A DNA stretch of 64,000 nucleotides, from assembly GCA_030431975.1 (NCBI GenBank), contig JAUIHP010000023.1:49038-113037 (forward strand). The letters are read 5' to 3'. This DNA comes from a bacterium (GTDB taxonomy: Bacteria; Eisenbacteria; RBG-16-71-46; CAIMUX01). Shown here one piece after another: positions 1 to 9,559 of this stretch. Both the position numbers and the translations under genes were made by a program. The notes under the pieces are model-generated. The model was not told the origin of the DNA, searched no databases, and saw only the letters and a list, made by a program, of their open reading frames with translations. Numbering within the stretch: position 1 is the stretch's first letter; each line of letters begins with the position of its first letter.

Positions 1-1571
1 TAGTCGTAGACTCCGCCTCCCCCGACCTCGACGACGCGGTCGGCCAAGGACGTCAAGAAGTGACGATCATGCGAAACGAAAACGACCGTCCCTTCGAAGT
101 CCTTGAGTGCACCGAGCAGCACGTCCTTCGCGTTCATGTCGAGATGGTTCGTTGGCTCGTCGAGCAGGAACAGATTGGACGGTGTCATCAGCATCAAGGC
201 GAGCGCGAGTCGGTTGCGTTCTCCACCGGAGAGAACACTGATGGGCTTGTCGACAGCCGCTCCGGAAAAGAGAAACGCACCTAGCAGACCGCGAACCTGC
301 GGGACGAAAGACGTCGGCGCCGATTCTTCCGCCACCTGAAGAATGGTTCGGTCGCGCGGCAACTTATCGGCGGCGTCCTGCGCAAAGTACTCGGGAACGA
401 CCTTGCCGCCGGTGTCGACGGAACCCGCATCTGGGACGTCGTGTCCGGCCAGCAGTCGCATCAACGTCGATTTCCCCGCGCCGTTGGGACCGACGAGCGC
501 GACCTTTTGCCCACGTTCGATCTCCAGGCTGACGCGGTCAAAGACCCGAACGGGCCCATACGCTTTGTCTACGTCAACGACGGAAAGGACGCGGCGATCA
601 CTTCGGTCCGGCGGCGGAAACTTGAAGTGCACGCCCTTGACGGGCGCGAGCGGCTTCTCCAACCGCTCCATCTTCTCCAACATCTTGACGCGGGACTGCG
701 CCTGCGTGGCTTTGGTGTTCTTGGCTTTGAAGCGCTCGATGAACCGTTCGATGCGTTGGATCTCGTCCTGCTGCCGCTCCCATGCTTTCAGAGCTGCGTC
801 GTAGCGGCGAACACGTTCCTTCTCGTAGAAACTGTAGTTCCCGCTGTAGTCGATGATCTCGTTCGACATGATCTCCGACGTTCGCGTAATCGTCTGATCG
901 AGAAAGTGGCGGTCATGCGAGACGAGAACGAACGACCCCGGATACGAGCGTAGAAACTCTCCCAGCCACTCCCGGGCTTCCAGGTCGAGATGATTGGTCG
1001 GCTCGTCCAACAACAGAAGATCGGGTTGTTCGAGGAGGATTCGAGCCAACGCAACGCGCATCTGCCAACCACCCGAGAGTTCTTCCACCGGTCGCTCAAA
1101 ATCTTCGAGCGCAAAGCCGAGCCCACGCAGGACCCGATCGACGCGCCGGTCGATCTCATAGCCCCCGCGGATGCGGAACGTCTCTTCCAGTCGATGATGC
1201 CGAGCGAGCAGAGTCTCCGCCTCTTCCGGAGTGGGCGGATTTTCCTCATCGGAGAGTTTGGCTTCCAGCGCCGACTGCTCCTCCTGCATCTGGAGGATCT
1301 CGTTGAAGGCGTCCTTGGCCTCGGACCGCACTGTCCCCTGCCCCAATCGAAAGGAGAACTGCGGGAGGTAACCGACCCGGTAGCCCTTCGGCTTCTCGTA
1401 TCGCCCTGCGTCGGGCGACTCCTCCTCGGCCAGCATCTTCAGCCAGGTCGACTTGCCGGAACCGTTGGGACCGACGAGACCGATCCGGTCCCGGTCGGCG
1501 ACGAACCAGGAAACCCGCCGAAAGAGCCGTTGGTTGGCGAAGTTTCTCTCGATGTCGATGGCTTTGAGCAC
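1..1571 (-). CDS. ABC-F family ATP-binding protein (partial, 3' end cut by window)
   Basis: Duplicated ABC ATPase without membrane segments, the layout of ABC-F proteins (Uup/EttA/YdiF type) that act on ribosomes. 523 codons are visible. Walker A GPNGSGKST lies at residues 34-42 and a second, GPNGAGKST, near residue 362. Signature motifs SGGWQMR (about 170) and SGGERNR (about 450) precede LLDEPTNHLD Walker B motifs. A charged linker rich in Arg, Lys and Glu separates the domains, as expected for the tRNA-interacting linker. The start is a GTG (V-L-K-A-I) because an in-frame TGA lies upstream with no ATG between; AGGA sits about 10 nt before it. The exact ABC-F subtype cannot be fixed without the C terminus. 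Confidence 0.93.
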   Translation of the reverse strand, partial: MLKAIDIERNFANQRLFRRVSWFVADRDRIGLVGPNGSGKSTWLKMLAEEESPDAGRYEKPKGYRVGYLPQFSFRLGQGTVRSEAKDAFNEILQMQEEQSALEAKLSDEENPPTPEEAETLLARHHRLEETFRIRGGYEIDRRVDRVLRGLGFALEDFERPVEELSGGWQMRVALARILLEQPDLLLLDEPTNHLDLEAREWLGEFLRSYPGSFVLVSHDRHFLDQTITRTSEIMSNEIIDYSGNYSFYEKERVRRYDAALKAWERQQDEIQRIERFIERFKAKNTKATQAQSRVKMLEKMERLEKPLAPVKGVHFKFPPPDRSDRRVLSVVDVDKAYGPVRVFDRVSLEIERGQKVALVGPNGAGKSTLMRLLAGHDVPDAGSVDTGGKVVPEYFAQDAADKLPRDRTILQVAEESAPTSFVPQVRGLLGAFLFSGAAVDKPISVLSGGERNRLALALMLMTPSNLFLLDEPTNHLDMNAKDVLLGALKDFEGTVVFVSHDRHFLTSLADRVVEVGGGGVYD

Positions 1572-1601
1572 GTCGCTTGCGTCCTGGAGTCTGGAAACCG
1601 G

Positions 1602-1632
1602 ATACCAAAGGAAACGATAAGGGTAACGTCAA
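1602..1632 (-). promoter_or_regulatory. possible sigma70-type promoter of the ABC-F gene
   Basis: On the minus strand TTGACG (1627-1632) is followed after 19 bp by TGGTAT (1602-1607). This would start transcription about 25 nt before the GTG of the ABC-F gene. The spacer is long and the -10 is weak, so this is tentative. Confidence 0.3.
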
Positions 1633-1707
1633 CCGCGGGGCCGGCGAAACGAAGACTCGAACGAAGTCCCGGTGGGCGGAGGGCTAAGGCGGGGGCGGAG
1701 CCGGATA

Positions 1708-2145
1708 CTAGGCGGAGCGGCGATTCCGTTCCTGGCGCTTCTCCAGCCAGTCCACCGGAGGATCCTGCAGCCAGCGCTCGACGAGGTCGAGGAGAGCCTG
1801 ACGCCCGACGGGCTTGGCCAGGTAGTCATCGCAGCCGGCAGCGAGACACTTTTCGCGGTCTCCCACCATGGCCTTCGCGGTCAGGGCCACGATCGGGACG
1901 GTGTTCGTCCGCTCGTCCGCGCAAAGGATTCCAGCTGCCTCGTAGCCGTCCATGTTGGGCATCATCATGTCGAGCAGAATGATGTCCGGCCGGTCGGCGA
2001 AGGCCGCTTCCAGACCCAGCAGCCCATCCTCGGCAATGGCTACGTCGTACCCACGGCTCGAGAGAATCGCTCTGAAGACGTACTGGTTCGTCGGATCGTC
2101 CTCGACAAGGAGAATCCGGAAGGAACTTTGCTGCGATTCCGTCAT
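1708..2145 (-). CDS. single-domain response regulator (CheY-like receiver)
   Basis: A 145-residue stand-alone receiver domain. Acidic pair D16/D17 (LLVEDD), phospho-acceptor D59 (ILLDMMMPNMDG), switch T89 (ALTAK) and K111 (LAKP) are all present, so it should be phosphorylatable. There is no DNA-binding or enzymatic output domain, so it probably acts by protein contact, as Spo0F, DivK or CheY do. The first ATG with a reasonable context is chosen; a longer reading to 2244 adds a poorly structured leader. No histidine kinase lies nearby, so the partner is unknown. Confidence 0.9.
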   Translation of the reverse strand: MTESQQSSFRILLVEDDPTNQYVFRAILSSRGYDVAIAEDGLLGLEAAFADRPDIILLDMMMPNMDGYEAAGILCADERTNTVPIVALTAKAMVGDREKCLAAGCDDYLAKPVGRQALLDLVERWLQDPPVDWLEKRQERNRRSA

Positions 2146-2308
2146 TCGGTCGCTGGACTCCCTGCGCCAAAAGCGCGATGCGTCTATACCCTCCTTCGGA
2201 CGGGGTCCGGGCGAACTGTAGCTCTTCGTAATTCCTTGAAACAAAGAAGTTAGATGTTCCCACGAACTTTCGTAGCCCGCCTGGGCCCGGCCAAACGGGG
2301 CTCTGGGT

Positions 2309-3307
2309 TCAGGACGGACGCCGCTGCTCGTTCAGCGACCAGTCGTACTTGATCCAACCCGTATCGAGCCGCTTTCTGCGCAACGCGGTCACCGCCTCTG
2401 GAGGGAACCAACGAGCCACCCGGGCCAGGAGGCGACCTTGGTCTCCCCCACTTTGAACCCGCTCGATCTCGGAATCCGGACTCAAGTCGGCAAAATCTTC
2501 CCGGAACCAGTCGAGGATCTGGGTCAGCTTGATCTCTTTCTCATCCCAGACGAGCCCGGTCGGGGAGGCAAAGTATCGCTGGGCTTGCTCTTCCAGCTGC
2601 GTCTCGATGACGGCTCCTCGGTACGCCTCCCGCCGGAGAAAGGGGCAGCCGATCGACGCACAGACGATGGCGAAGTGAATCCGCGGCTCGTCGAAGTCTT
2701 TGCGTAGAATCTCATGCTCGATCGCGTCCAGGCTTCGCTCGCGACCGGCCAGCGGGTAAAAGTTGCCCTTCCAGCGGCCGGGGACCATGAGGATCGAATT
2801 GTCTGGTAGGACAAGGTCGAGAGGAAAGCGGCCTTCGATGGGATAGTGGTCCGCGATGAGCTTGAGCGTGGCCAGATTGTAGGCATTGATCCAAAAGGCA
2901 AGCTGCTCGGCACGAGCCCAACCGGCCAGCTCACCGGCCCTTACCGAAAGAAGCCCCTGCCACGCCGTGACAAACGCGGGATCGCCGAGCAGGCCTTCGT
3001 AGCGGACCCGGCCATTCGTATCGACCCGCGATTCCAGCACGACGTCGATCCGATCCCAAAGCTCGGTCGGGCCCTGAACCGGCGAGGCGACGGCGTCACG
3101 CGCTGCCCCGGAGACCGTAACGAGATGAATGGCAGCGAGAAGGAGAAGCGGCAAAGCCAGCGCTGCGGCCCGGTCCACCACCCAGAGGCCGACCCGTGCC
3201 CGTGCCTGGGCTTGGGCTTGGGTCTGAGTCTGGGTCCGGGTCTGGGTCTGAGCCCGGGTCTGGCCGGGCCTCAGGATCCAACTCGGCTTCCGCTGAAAAC
3301 CTCTCAA
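2309..3307 (-). CDS. DUF547 domain protein, membrane-anchored
   Basis: 332-residue protein. A low-complexity Thr/Gln/Ala/Arg N terminus is followed by one hydrophobic segment (ALALPLLLLAAIHLV) and then a DUF547 domain, with landmarks FWINAYNLATLKL and CASIGCPFLRREAY. DUF547 is a papain-like-fold family of unknown role, usually exported. The start is TTG overlapping the stop of the upstream glycosyltransferase as TTGA. GGAGG sits 7 nt before it, so translation is probably coupled. The open frame continues upstream to 3847, but that part is the shadow of the glycosyltransferase. Function unknown. Confidence 0.82.
   Translation of the reverse strand: MRGFQRKPSWILRPGQTRAQTQTRTQTQTQAQAQARARVGLWVVDRAAALALPLLLLAAIHLVTVSGAARDAVASPVQGPTELWDRIDVVLESRVDTNGRVRYEGLLGDPAFVTAWQGLLSVRAGELAGWARAEQLAFWINAYNLATLKLIADHYPIEGRFPLDLVLPDNSILMVPGRWKGNFYPLAGRERSLDAIEHEILRKDFDEPRIHFAIVCASIGCPFLRREAYRGAVIETQLEEQAQRYFASPTGLVWDEKEIKLTQILDWFREDFADLSPDSEIERVQSGGDQGRLLARVARWFPPEAVTALRRKRLDTGWIKYDWSLNEQRRPS
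3194..3263. repeat. degenerate hexanucleotide tract (GGGTCT/GGGCTT type)
   Basis: About 70 bp of imperfect GGGTCT, GGGTCC and GGGCTT units. It lies inside the DUF547 gene and encodes alternating Thr-Gln, Ala-Gln and Arg residues just before the single membrane segment. A similar tract occurs at 21485-21563. Confidence 0.75.
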
Positions 3308-4125
3308 GAACGCACCTCCGTTCTCTCGTAGTCTCGGGCCAGACTCTCGGGATCGGCCCCGTCGGCGTACTCCATCAGAAGCCGAATGTTGCCCAGAAGT
3401 TGCCGCAGAACCCCGCGAGCCAGGAACCGCCGCCCGCTCGTCCGGCAACGCGACTGCAGGACGTGAAAACGGTTCTCCGCCCGAAAGCGCCTCACCATCT
3501 TCCAATCCTCGAGGACGTCCACCTCCGGATATCCTCCCGCCGCCTGGAACGCCTCGCGAGAGAGCCCAAAACCCTGATCTCCCAGGGCGTATCTGCCCCA
3601 ACTGGAAAGCCACCGGCCCGTGATGGCGAGAATGGCCAAGCGCCAGTCCCGCTCTTCGTACTCCAGGGCAAAAGCAAAGGCGTGAAGGGGTTGGCGGGCT
3701 AGGTTCGAGCGGAACTCGAGGAGCCCAGCCTCGTCGACGACGGAGTCTGAGTGCAGAAACAGGATCGCCTCTCCGCGAGCGCGGGCGGCTCCGTGGTTCA
3801 TCTGCAGGGCCCGCCCCCGAGGACTCCACACGTCGGTCCAGGGGCACGGATGGGGATCGTCGACGGCACCTACGACGATGACCTCGAGAACCTGGGATGA
3901 CGCCCGAAGACCGCGGATTAGGCGGCTGGGCGCCTCCCCCTCTCCGTACACGGGCACGACCACGGAAACTGAGGGCAAGCGATCTTGGGCGGCGGCTCGG
4001 GGCCCTCTTCGGAGCTCATTCTCCGGCAGAACGGAACCCGAAGGGCACTCCGCGGGTTTTCGCCCTGGGGAGGCGGGACTCAACACCGGGTCCTCTACTG
4101 CCGTATACTCCAAGTTTCGAGCCAT
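3304..4125 (-). CDS. family 2 glycosyltransferase (TIGR04283-like)
   Basis: GT-A glycosyltransferase of about 273 residues. It shows the GT2 start SVSVVVPVYGEG, a nucleotide-sugar region around RGRALQMNHGA, an acidic LHSDSV motif in the DxD position and a VLEDWKMVRRF motif. These features fit the TIGR04283 family, called selenodomain-associated transferase 2 from its genomic neighbours; substrate unknown. The start is uncertain: ATG at 4125 has no clear Shine-Dalgarno, and an in-frame GTG about 50 nt downstream has AGAGG before it. It faces the DUF1573 gene divergently and its stop overlaps the DUF547 start, so these two form an operon. Confidence 0.85.
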   Translation of the reverse strand: MARNLEYTAVEDPVLSPASPGRKPAECPSGSVLPENELRRGPRAAAQDRLPSVSVVVPVYGEGEAPSRLIRGLRASSQVLEVIVVGAVDDPHPCPWTDVWSPRGRALQMNHGAARARGEAILFLHSDSVVDEAGLLEFRSNLARQPLHAFAFALEYEERDWRLAILAITGRWLSSWGRYALGDQGFGLSREAFQAAGGYPEVDVLEDWKMVRRFRAENRFHVLQSRCRTSGRRFLARGVLRQLLGNIRLLMEYADGADPESLARDYERTEVRS

Positions 4126-4161
4126 AATCACGAGATTGTTTCGAGAGGAGAGTTGCATCCG

Positions 4162-5190
4162 ATGCGACCCCAGACGCTCATTCCTGCGGTCCTGACCACC
4201 CTCACCGCCCTCGTCCTTCTGTCGGCCTCCGACGCCGAAGCGCAGATCGATCTCAACGACGGTCCCCTCATCCGATTCGAGGCGCGCGAGTTCAACTTCG
4301 GCGACATGGAGCAGGCAGCCCACCAGTCGCACATTTTCGAATTCCGCAACGGCGGGACCGAGACGCTTCTCATCGAGAAGGTCGAAGCCAGCTGCGGATG
4401 CACAGCCGCGGCCCCGGCCGATTCGATTCTCGCCCCCGGAGAGTCCTCCGGAATCGAGGTTACCTTCCACTCCCGGGACTTCAAGGGTGAGCAGACCAAA
4501 GTTGTCGCCGTCTACACGAACGATCCCGCGGAGCCGCGCGTCGACCTCGCCATCAGCGCCAACGTCATTCCCTTCGTTCGATTCGAGCACGACCAGCTCA
4601 CGTTCGGAGAAGTGCCGCTGGGAACGAGGCCGACCTTGGCCACGCTCGTCACGGCCGACCTCGACACCGACTTCGAGATCCTGAGCGTCAGCGGCGGCGA
4701 GGATGTCGTGGAATGGAAGGTCGTCCCGGCCAGCGCCCCGGACCAAATCGCCTACCGGCTGGAAGGAACGTTGCGGGGCGACGCTCCGATCGGGCCGTTC
4801 GACCAGCGCATCGTCCTGGAGCTCAACCATCCGAACAAGTCGAAGGAACGTGTCGGAATCAAGGGACACGTCTTCAGCTACTTCCTGCTCGACGAGCAGC
4901 GCGTCAACTTCCACACCGTGAAGCAACCGCGCAGCGTGACGCGAAACATGGACATTCGGTGCGGAGAGGATCGGAAGTACCAGATCACCGAGGTCGAGGT
5001 CCCGTCCGATGCGTTCGACCTTCAGCTCTCGGAAACGTCGGCCGGATACCGTCTCGACGCGACCTTCCACTCCAACAAACTGGCGGTCGAGGGACGGCGT
5101 CAACGCTTCCGCGAGTTCGCGGTCCTTCACACGACCGATCCGAACCAGCCGGAGATCGTGGTCGAGCTTTCGGGAGTGGCGCGGAACTAA
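4162..5190 (+). CDS. exported DUF1573 (Ig-like) domain protein
   Basis: 342 residues with a signal peptide ending near SASDAEAQ. The first repeat is a typical DUF1573 domain: FNFGDMEQ, then FRNGGTETLLIEKVEASCGCT and APGESSGIEVTFHS. Two further beta-rich repeats follow (LTFGEVPLGTRP and VNFHTVKQPRSVTRN). DUF1573 domains adopt an Ig/ASPM-SPD-2-like fold and are common on exported proteins of FCB-group bacteria; no enzymatic role is known. ATG at 4162 is supported by AGGAG 11 nt upstream. A TATACT box at 4104-4109 could be its -10, but no good -35 is visible. Confidence 0.88.
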   Translation: MRPQTLIPAVLTTLTALVLLSASDAEAQIDLNDGPLIRFEAREFNFGDMEQAAHQSHIFEFRNGGTETLLIEKVEASCGCTAAAPADSILAPGESSGIEVTFHSRDFKGEQTKVVAVYTNDPAEPRVDLAISANVIPFVRFEHDQLTFGEVPLGTRPTLATLVTADLDTDFEILSVSGGEDVVEWKVVPASAPDQIAYRLEGTLRGDAPIGPFDQRIVLELNHPNKSKERVGIKGHVFSYFLLDEQRVNFHTVKQPRSVTRNMDIRCGEDRKYQITEVEVPSDAFDLQLSETSAGYRLDATFHSNKLAVEGRRQRFREFAVLHTTDPNQPEIVVELSGVARN

Positions 5191-5220
5191 GCCCGGTTCA
5201 ACCCTGGCCCAACGGCAGAT

Positions 5221-6252
5221 TCAACGAATCTCGCGGTCGGCCTCGGCCAGAACGCCCAGGGCGGCGTCGATGTGGTCGTCGCCGACGTCGAGATGGGTGA
5301 CGAACCGGATTCCTCGTCCACCAAACGGAACGGCAAAGACTTCGCGCACGGCCAGGGCCTCGAGCCATCGCGCCGGCTCTCCACTCTGAACATCCGCGAC
5401 GACGATGTTGGTCTCGGTTCGATCTGACGGCACGGACAGCCCCGTCAGCGAGGCGATTCCCGCCGCCAGGCGCTGGGCCCGAGCATGATCGTCGGCTAGG
5501 CGCTCGCGGTGGTGGGCCAGTGAGTGGATCGCTCCGGCGGCCAGGATGCCCGCCTGTCTCATCCCTCCACCCAGGCGCTTCCGCACATTGCGCGCCTCGT
5601 CGATGAACGTGCTCGTTCCGGCCAATGCCGAGCCGACCGGCGCCCCGAGCCCTTTGGAAAAACAAACCGAAACAGAGTCAAAGGGTGAAGCGAGCTCGGC
5701 CTCAGGCGTGTTCGAAGCCACTGCGGCGTTCCAGAGACGGGCTCCGTCCAAATGGACCTGCAAACCCCGCTGATGAGCGGCCGTGGCCAGTTCCTCGACC
5801 GCATCCTGCGGCAGGACGCGTCCGCCGGCCCGATTGTGGGTGTTCTCCAAACAGAGCAGACGCGACACGGGGTAGTGGACATCGACGCCGCGGATCCGTG
5901 AGACGACCTGCTCCATCGTGGGCATCCCGCGGTCGCCGGGGATGGGCCACAACTGAACTCCGGCCAGCGCGGCCGAACCCGCTCCTTCGTACTGAAAAAC
6001 GTGAGCCGTCTCTTCGAGGAGAACTTCATCCCCGCGCCGGGTGTGGGTCGCAACCGCGACGGCATTGGCCATGGTTCCGCTCGGAACGAAGAGAGCCGCT
6101 TCCTTGCCGAGGATTCGAGCCACTTCGATCTCCAGCGCCTGCACCGTCGGATCGTCACCAAAGACGTCATCTCCGACTTCGGCGCCGGCCATCGCCTCAC
6201 GCATGGCCGGTGTCGGCCGAGTCACCGTATCGCTTCTGAGATCCACCCGCAT
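5221..6252 (-). CDS. ltaE: low-specificity L-threonine aldolase
   Basis: 343-residue fold-type I PLP enzyme that cleaves L-threonine or allo-threonine to glycine and acetaldehyde. It begins [20 protein letters not shown], the family hallmark, with [10 protein letters not shown] after it. The PLP lysine is K200 in [12 protein letters not shown], and [10 protein letters not shown] supplies the cofactor-binding Asp. Length matches the family. ATG at 6252 is preferred to the upstream start at 6297 because GTAGGGGTGG precedes it and family members begin there. It lies convergent to the DUF1573 gene and downstream of the envelope operon. Confidence 0.95.
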   Translation of the reverse strand: MRVDLRSDTVTRPTPAMREAMAGAEVGDDVFGDDPTVQALEIEVARILGKEAALFVPSGTMANAVAVATHTRRGDEVLLEETAHVFQYEGAGSAALAGVQLWPIPGDRGMPTMEQVVSRIRGVDVHYPVSRLLCLENTHNRAGGRVLPQDAVEELATAAHQRGLQVHLDGARLWNAAVASNTPEAELASPFDSVSVCFSKGLGAPVGSALAGTSTFIDEARNVRKRLGGGMRQAGILAAGAIHSLAHHRERLADDHARAQRLAAGIASLTGLSVPSDRTETNIVVADVQSGEPARWLEALAVREVFAVPFGGRGIRFVTHLDVGDDHIDAALGVLAEADREIR

Positions 6253-6319
6253 ACCACCCCTACCCTTCCCGTACTCATTCGCCACTCGGGCAACCACTCA
6301 TTGTCACCACGCGGACGAA

Positions 6320-7555
6320 CTACCAGTTCGCCTCGACTTTGACCGGGCTCCCTCCGACCGAGACGCGTGCCAGCGAAACCCCGGCTGAGTCGAAGACTTC
6401 GACCCGGGCCTCATTTCGTACGACGACCCAAACGTTGCCGGTCTGCGGATCGAAGGTGACACCACTCGCGCCGCCGACCTCCCAGAAAGAGACTTCGTCT
6501 CCATTTCCGTCAAGATGGATGATCCCTCCTCGCCCGGTGTCGGCGACGTAGAGTCCGCCGTCCGCATCGGCGGAGCAGTCACGAGGGTCGCCGAACTCAG
6601 CTTTGCTTTCGACGATGACACCACTGCTCTTGAAGAGACGAGAGACGCCGACCTGGCCGCGGTCCACGACCCAGATCCATTCGTGGTCGGTGCTGGAAAC
6701 AGCGACCGGCCAGACGAAGTTGTTCCAGCGACGGCTGACCCGATCGTCCTCGATCTCGACCAAACCCACATCGCGCACCGCAATCCAAACGCCGTTGCGA
6801 TCCCGCTTCGGTTCCAGGTCTTCGATGGGCCCAAGGTCGGGAAGATAGAAAATGCGTTGTCCGGTCAAAGTACGCCGGCTGATGGACTGGTCGGCAAACG
6901 CTCCGACCCAGAGCTGACCGGTTTCCGAGTCAAATGCCAGGGCGTTGGCGCCGAACTGTTCGAAAGCGTCCTCTACGACCCCGTCTTCACCTAGTCGAAC
7001 GACCTGCCCCTGAAAGAAGTCGGCGCCCCAAAGGCGACCGGACGAGTCGAACGCGAGGTCGAGTAGGCTGCGATTGAACTGTGCGCGGAAGAGCCGGTCG
7101 CGTCCGTCGGGGCTCAGTCGTGAGAGCCCGCTGGCGCTGGCATCGCCGACCCAGGGAACGGCGCGTCCGGGAGTTGCGAGGTCAGAGCGCGTCTCGAGTT
7201 GAAGCCCGTCCCGAGCCACGACGACGGCGTGATAGGAATACGTGACGCCGTTCTCCACGGTCACGTCTTCGAACGCGCCTTCCAGGTTGCCCGACTCCTG
7301 AACGATGACCGGGTCTGCCGCCCCTTGCAGCCGCTGCAACTGAATCGTTTCGATGTCGTCCAGACCGGACAGTGACCAGGTCAGTCGAACCTGTGAATCT
7401 CCCGCCACCGCCTCGACCACGGAAGGCTCTCCACCAGTCGACGGATTGAGAGGATCGAAAGGATTGTCTCGGTCGCGCTCCTCACAACCCGCCATCAGGA
7501 AAGCCGGGACGAGCAGGCAAAGCATCCGGGGTGTCCGTCCGCGGTATCCGATCAC
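6320..7555 (-). CDS. NHL/beta-propeller-like lipoprotein
   Basis: 411 residues with a lipobox (FLMAGC), then a fibronectin-III-like segment ([14 protein letters not shown] strands). The rest is a run of propeller-like repeats such as [31 protein letters not shown] and [11 protein letters not shown], resembling NHL or SMP-30-type propellers. It is probably tethered in the periplasm or on the outer membrane. The GTG start overlaps the stop of the PEGA gene as GTGA, with GGAGG 6 nt upstream, so it is translationally coupled. Ligand unknown. Confidence 0.82.
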   Translation of the reverse strand: MIGYRGRTPRMLCLLVPAFLMAGCEERDRDNPFDPLNPSTGGEPSVVEAVAGDSQVRLTWSLSGLDDIETIQLQRLQGAADPVIVQESGNLEGAFEDVTVENGVTYSYHAVVVARDGLQLETRSDLATPGRAVPWVGDASASGLSRLSPDGRDRLFRAQFNRSLLDLAFDSSGRLWGADFFQGQVVRLGEDGVVEDAFEQFGANALAFDSETGQLWVGAFADQSISRRTLTGQRIFYLPDLGPIEDLEPKRDRNGVWIAVRDVGLVEIEDDRVSRRWNNFVWPVAVSSTDHEWIWVVDRGQVGVSRLFKSSGVIVESKAEFGDPRDCSADADGGLYVADTGRGGIIHLDGNGDEVSFWEVGGASGVTFDPQTGNVWVVVRNEARVEVFDSAGVSLARVSVGGSPVKVEANW

Positions 7556-8469
7556 CTCGCACCTCCCCCGCCAAAGCCGACCGTCCATCCGACTTCCACC
7601 TCGGTCGGGTTGTCGCTTTCGATCGACAAACCGGTATCGTCATCGCTACGAAGCCAACTGAAAACGCTGGCCAGAAGAAGAGCCTCGGCCGCGACCCAAC
7701 AGCCGACGGCAATGTCGTCGTAGCGAGCGGCGCGATCGAAGTGATCATCAAGCTGCGATCGATCGACGGTGGAAAGATACTCATCGTACGACCGGTCCGC
7801 CGACTGCCGCGCCCAAACGCCAAGGACGCCAAAGGCGACGGCTCCCAGCGGATAGAGATACTTCCGTCGACTGGGGCGATGGAGGACCCGCGGCGCGCCT
7901 CGCGAAGGCATCGGTGTCGTAAGAACGAGCGTGCTCTCGGCCGCAGTCCCCGCCCGGTAAAGCTGCGGAATCTCGCCGGCGACCGTGATCTCGACCGAGC
8001 GATCCGTCGGCACGAGAAGCTGGAGCGGAGTGAATCCCATGTCCTCCCCATCCAGGCGAACCCGCGCAGCCCGGCCGGAGGCCTCCACGTTCAGACTCTG
8101 CAGAGGTGGAACGTCGACGTTCCGCACATCCTCGTCGTCAACGCTGACTTCCAGTCGAAACGGGTGGGCCCAGGTCGCATCGCCGGGCGAGGTGCCGATC
8201 AGGATTTCGCGAGTTCCCGGTTCGACGCCGGACACTGTGGTCGGAGTCAGTCCGTATGCCTCTCCATCGATCCAAACCGGACGGGAAACGTCCGCGGTAA
8301 AGATGCGAAGTTCGGCCGCGATCACAACCGGAGGCAAGACCGTCTGCAGGACGAGCAGGGCAGCCAGACCGCAACCAAGAAGAGGTCGGCAGAACCCAGC
8401 CCGGACGATTCGTGAACGGTTCGGGCAAGTGACCTGCTTCGAAGCTCCGTTAGTCGTGGTTGTAGACAA
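7552..8469 (-). CDS. PEGA domain membrane protein
   Basis: 305 residues. An N-terminal hydrophobic segment (GCGLAALLVLQTVLPPVVIA) is followed by two PEGA-like modules (WIDGEAYGLTPTTVSGV and RLDGEDMGFTPLQLLV). Two membrane segments lie near the C terminus (YLYPLGAVAFGVLGVWA and VGCWVAAEALLLASVFSWL). PEGA domains are beta-sandwich surface modules. A TTG start at 8469, with AAGGAG 6 nt before it, fits better than the upstream alternative and overlaps the end of the PQQ-propeller gene by 20 bp. It sits between two propeller genes, suggesting one envelope complex. Confidence 0.8.
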   Translation of the reverse strand: MSTTTTNGASKQVTCPNRSRIVRAGFCRPLLGCGLAALLVLQTVLPPVVIAAELRIFTADVSRPVWIDGEAYGLTPTTVSGVEPGTREILIGTSPGDATWAHPFRLEVSVDDEDVRNVDVPPLQSLNVEASGRAARVRLDGEDMGFTPLQLLVPTDRSVEITVAGEIPQLYRAGTAAESTLVLTTPMPSRGAPRVLHRPSRRKYLYPLGAVAFGVLGVWARQSADRSYDEYLSTVDRSQLDDHFDRAARYDDIAVGCWVAAEALLLASVFSWLRSDDDTGLSIESDNPTEVEVGWTVGFGGGGAR

Positions 8470-9559
8470 AAATGTCTCCTTGGTTCGTGGCCACGACGAG
8501 GTATCCGTCACTAAGGATCGGAGCCGCTGCAAGACGATCACTTAGTTCCAGAGACCAGACCTGGGTTCCATTGTCTGCGCGAAGCGCGACGAGGCGACCT
8601 GCTGCGGTCGCGACAAGAACAAACTCTCCGGCCATCGCAGCCGGACAAGCGACGGCCTCGTCGAGGTCGATTTCCCAGTCCAGGGCTTCGTCGACACCCA
8701 ACGGCCAGAGGAACCGGCCGGACTGAACCCAACCGTCCGAGGAAACCGTAATGACGGACGCGTCACGTTGGACCGGAGGCTGTAGCTGCATGGAGCGGCG
8801 CGTTCCCGAAGGAATGACTTCTCCGGTTCGGGCGTCCACCTGGTAGAGCTGTCCTTCCACGGTCGTAACCGCCAGGATGTCGCCGTTCTTACTGGGAGGC
8901 GCCATGAAACGCCCAGGAACCGCGCTCCGCCACCGAATCTCTCCGCTCTCCGCGTCGACGGAGTACACCGAGTCGGCGCGCGCGACGACGAAGACGTCAT
9001 CACCGTCCAGGACTCCACGCGGAGCGTCCCAACCAAAGCCGTCGAGTTTCCAGTTCTCCGAACCGTCCACCGGATCCAGACTGTGCAACGTTCCACTGAG
9101 ACCCAGAGTCAAGACCGCGTCGCCGGCCGGCTCCAGCCAGGTCAGGCGATCTCCCCAGGGCTTTTCCCACGCATCCTTTCCGTCGCGGGAGCGGAGGCCG
9201 CGCAGCTTCCCTTCCCTTCCATGTCCCTCTTGCAGAAGGATGAACCCGGTCTCGGAAATTCCGCCGACGACGGCGGGCGCAGCAGTCAGGTCCCGCTTGA
9301 AACGACGTCGCCACTTTCGATCGCCGGTCGTCACTTTGTGACAGTAGATCTTTCGGTCCGTGGTCACCGCGACGAGATAGCCGTCCGGCGTCACCTGAAG
9401 CGGCGAGGTCACGGCTCGACCGGCGTCAGTCTGCCACACGACCTCGAAAGGTTGTCCGGACCAGACGGAATCGTCCCGCCCGATCTCCTGAGCCACGACC
9501 GTTTGAAGTGGAAGAAGCAAGAACACCAGGACGGTGAGCGACGAAGCGAAACGTGCCAC
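8450..9559 (-). CDS. exported PQQ/BamB-like beta-propeller protein
   Basis: 369 residues with a signal peptide ending VVAQE. Repeats have the PQQ-enzyme/BamB pattern, for example AVTTDRKIYCHKVTTGDRKW, VDGSENWKL, DAESGEIRWRS and RADNGTQVWSLEL. These form an eight-blade-type propeller, usually a protein-interaction scaffold at the outer membrane. No quinone-binding catalytic residues are evident, so a dehydrogenase role is unlikely. The start is GTG at 9559 with GGGGGA about 6 nt upstream; that Shine-Dalgarno lies in one arm of the long inverted repeat at 9558-9727. Confidence 0.85.
   Translation of the reverse strand: MARFASSLTVLVFLLLPLQTVVAQEIGRDDSVWSGQPFEVVWQTDAGRAVTSPLQVTPDGYLVAVTTDRKIYCHKVTTGDRKWRRRFKRDLTAAPAVVGGISETGFILLQEGHGREGKLRGLRSRDGKDAWEKPWGDRLTWLEPAGDAVLTLGLSGTLHSLDPVDGSENWKLDGFGWDAPRGVLDGDDVFVVARADSVYSVDAESGEIRWRSAVPGRFMAPPSKNGDILAVTTVEGQLYQVDARTGEVIPSGTRRSMQLQPPVQRDASVITVSSDGWVQSGRFLWPLGVDEALDWEIDLDEAVACPAAMAGEFVLVATAAGRLVALRADNGTQVWSLELSDRLAAAPILSDGYLVVATNQGDIFVYNHD

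Noticed and set aside
2262..2276. CCACGAACTTTCGTAG as a third BlaI-like operator
   Set aside because: Spacer between arms is 2 nt, not 4, and one arm is imperfect; no link to the receptor genes.
3304..5130. 608-codon reading of the glycosyltransferase gene
   Set aside because: The extra N-terminal part lies opposite the DUF1573 gene, which has a signal peptide and a good ribosome site.
8450..9559. PQQ-dependent dehydrogenase activity for the propeller protein
   Set aside because: Too short for a quinoprotein dehydrogenase, and the catalytic Asp and disulfide ring motifs are not seen; BamB-like scaffold fits better.
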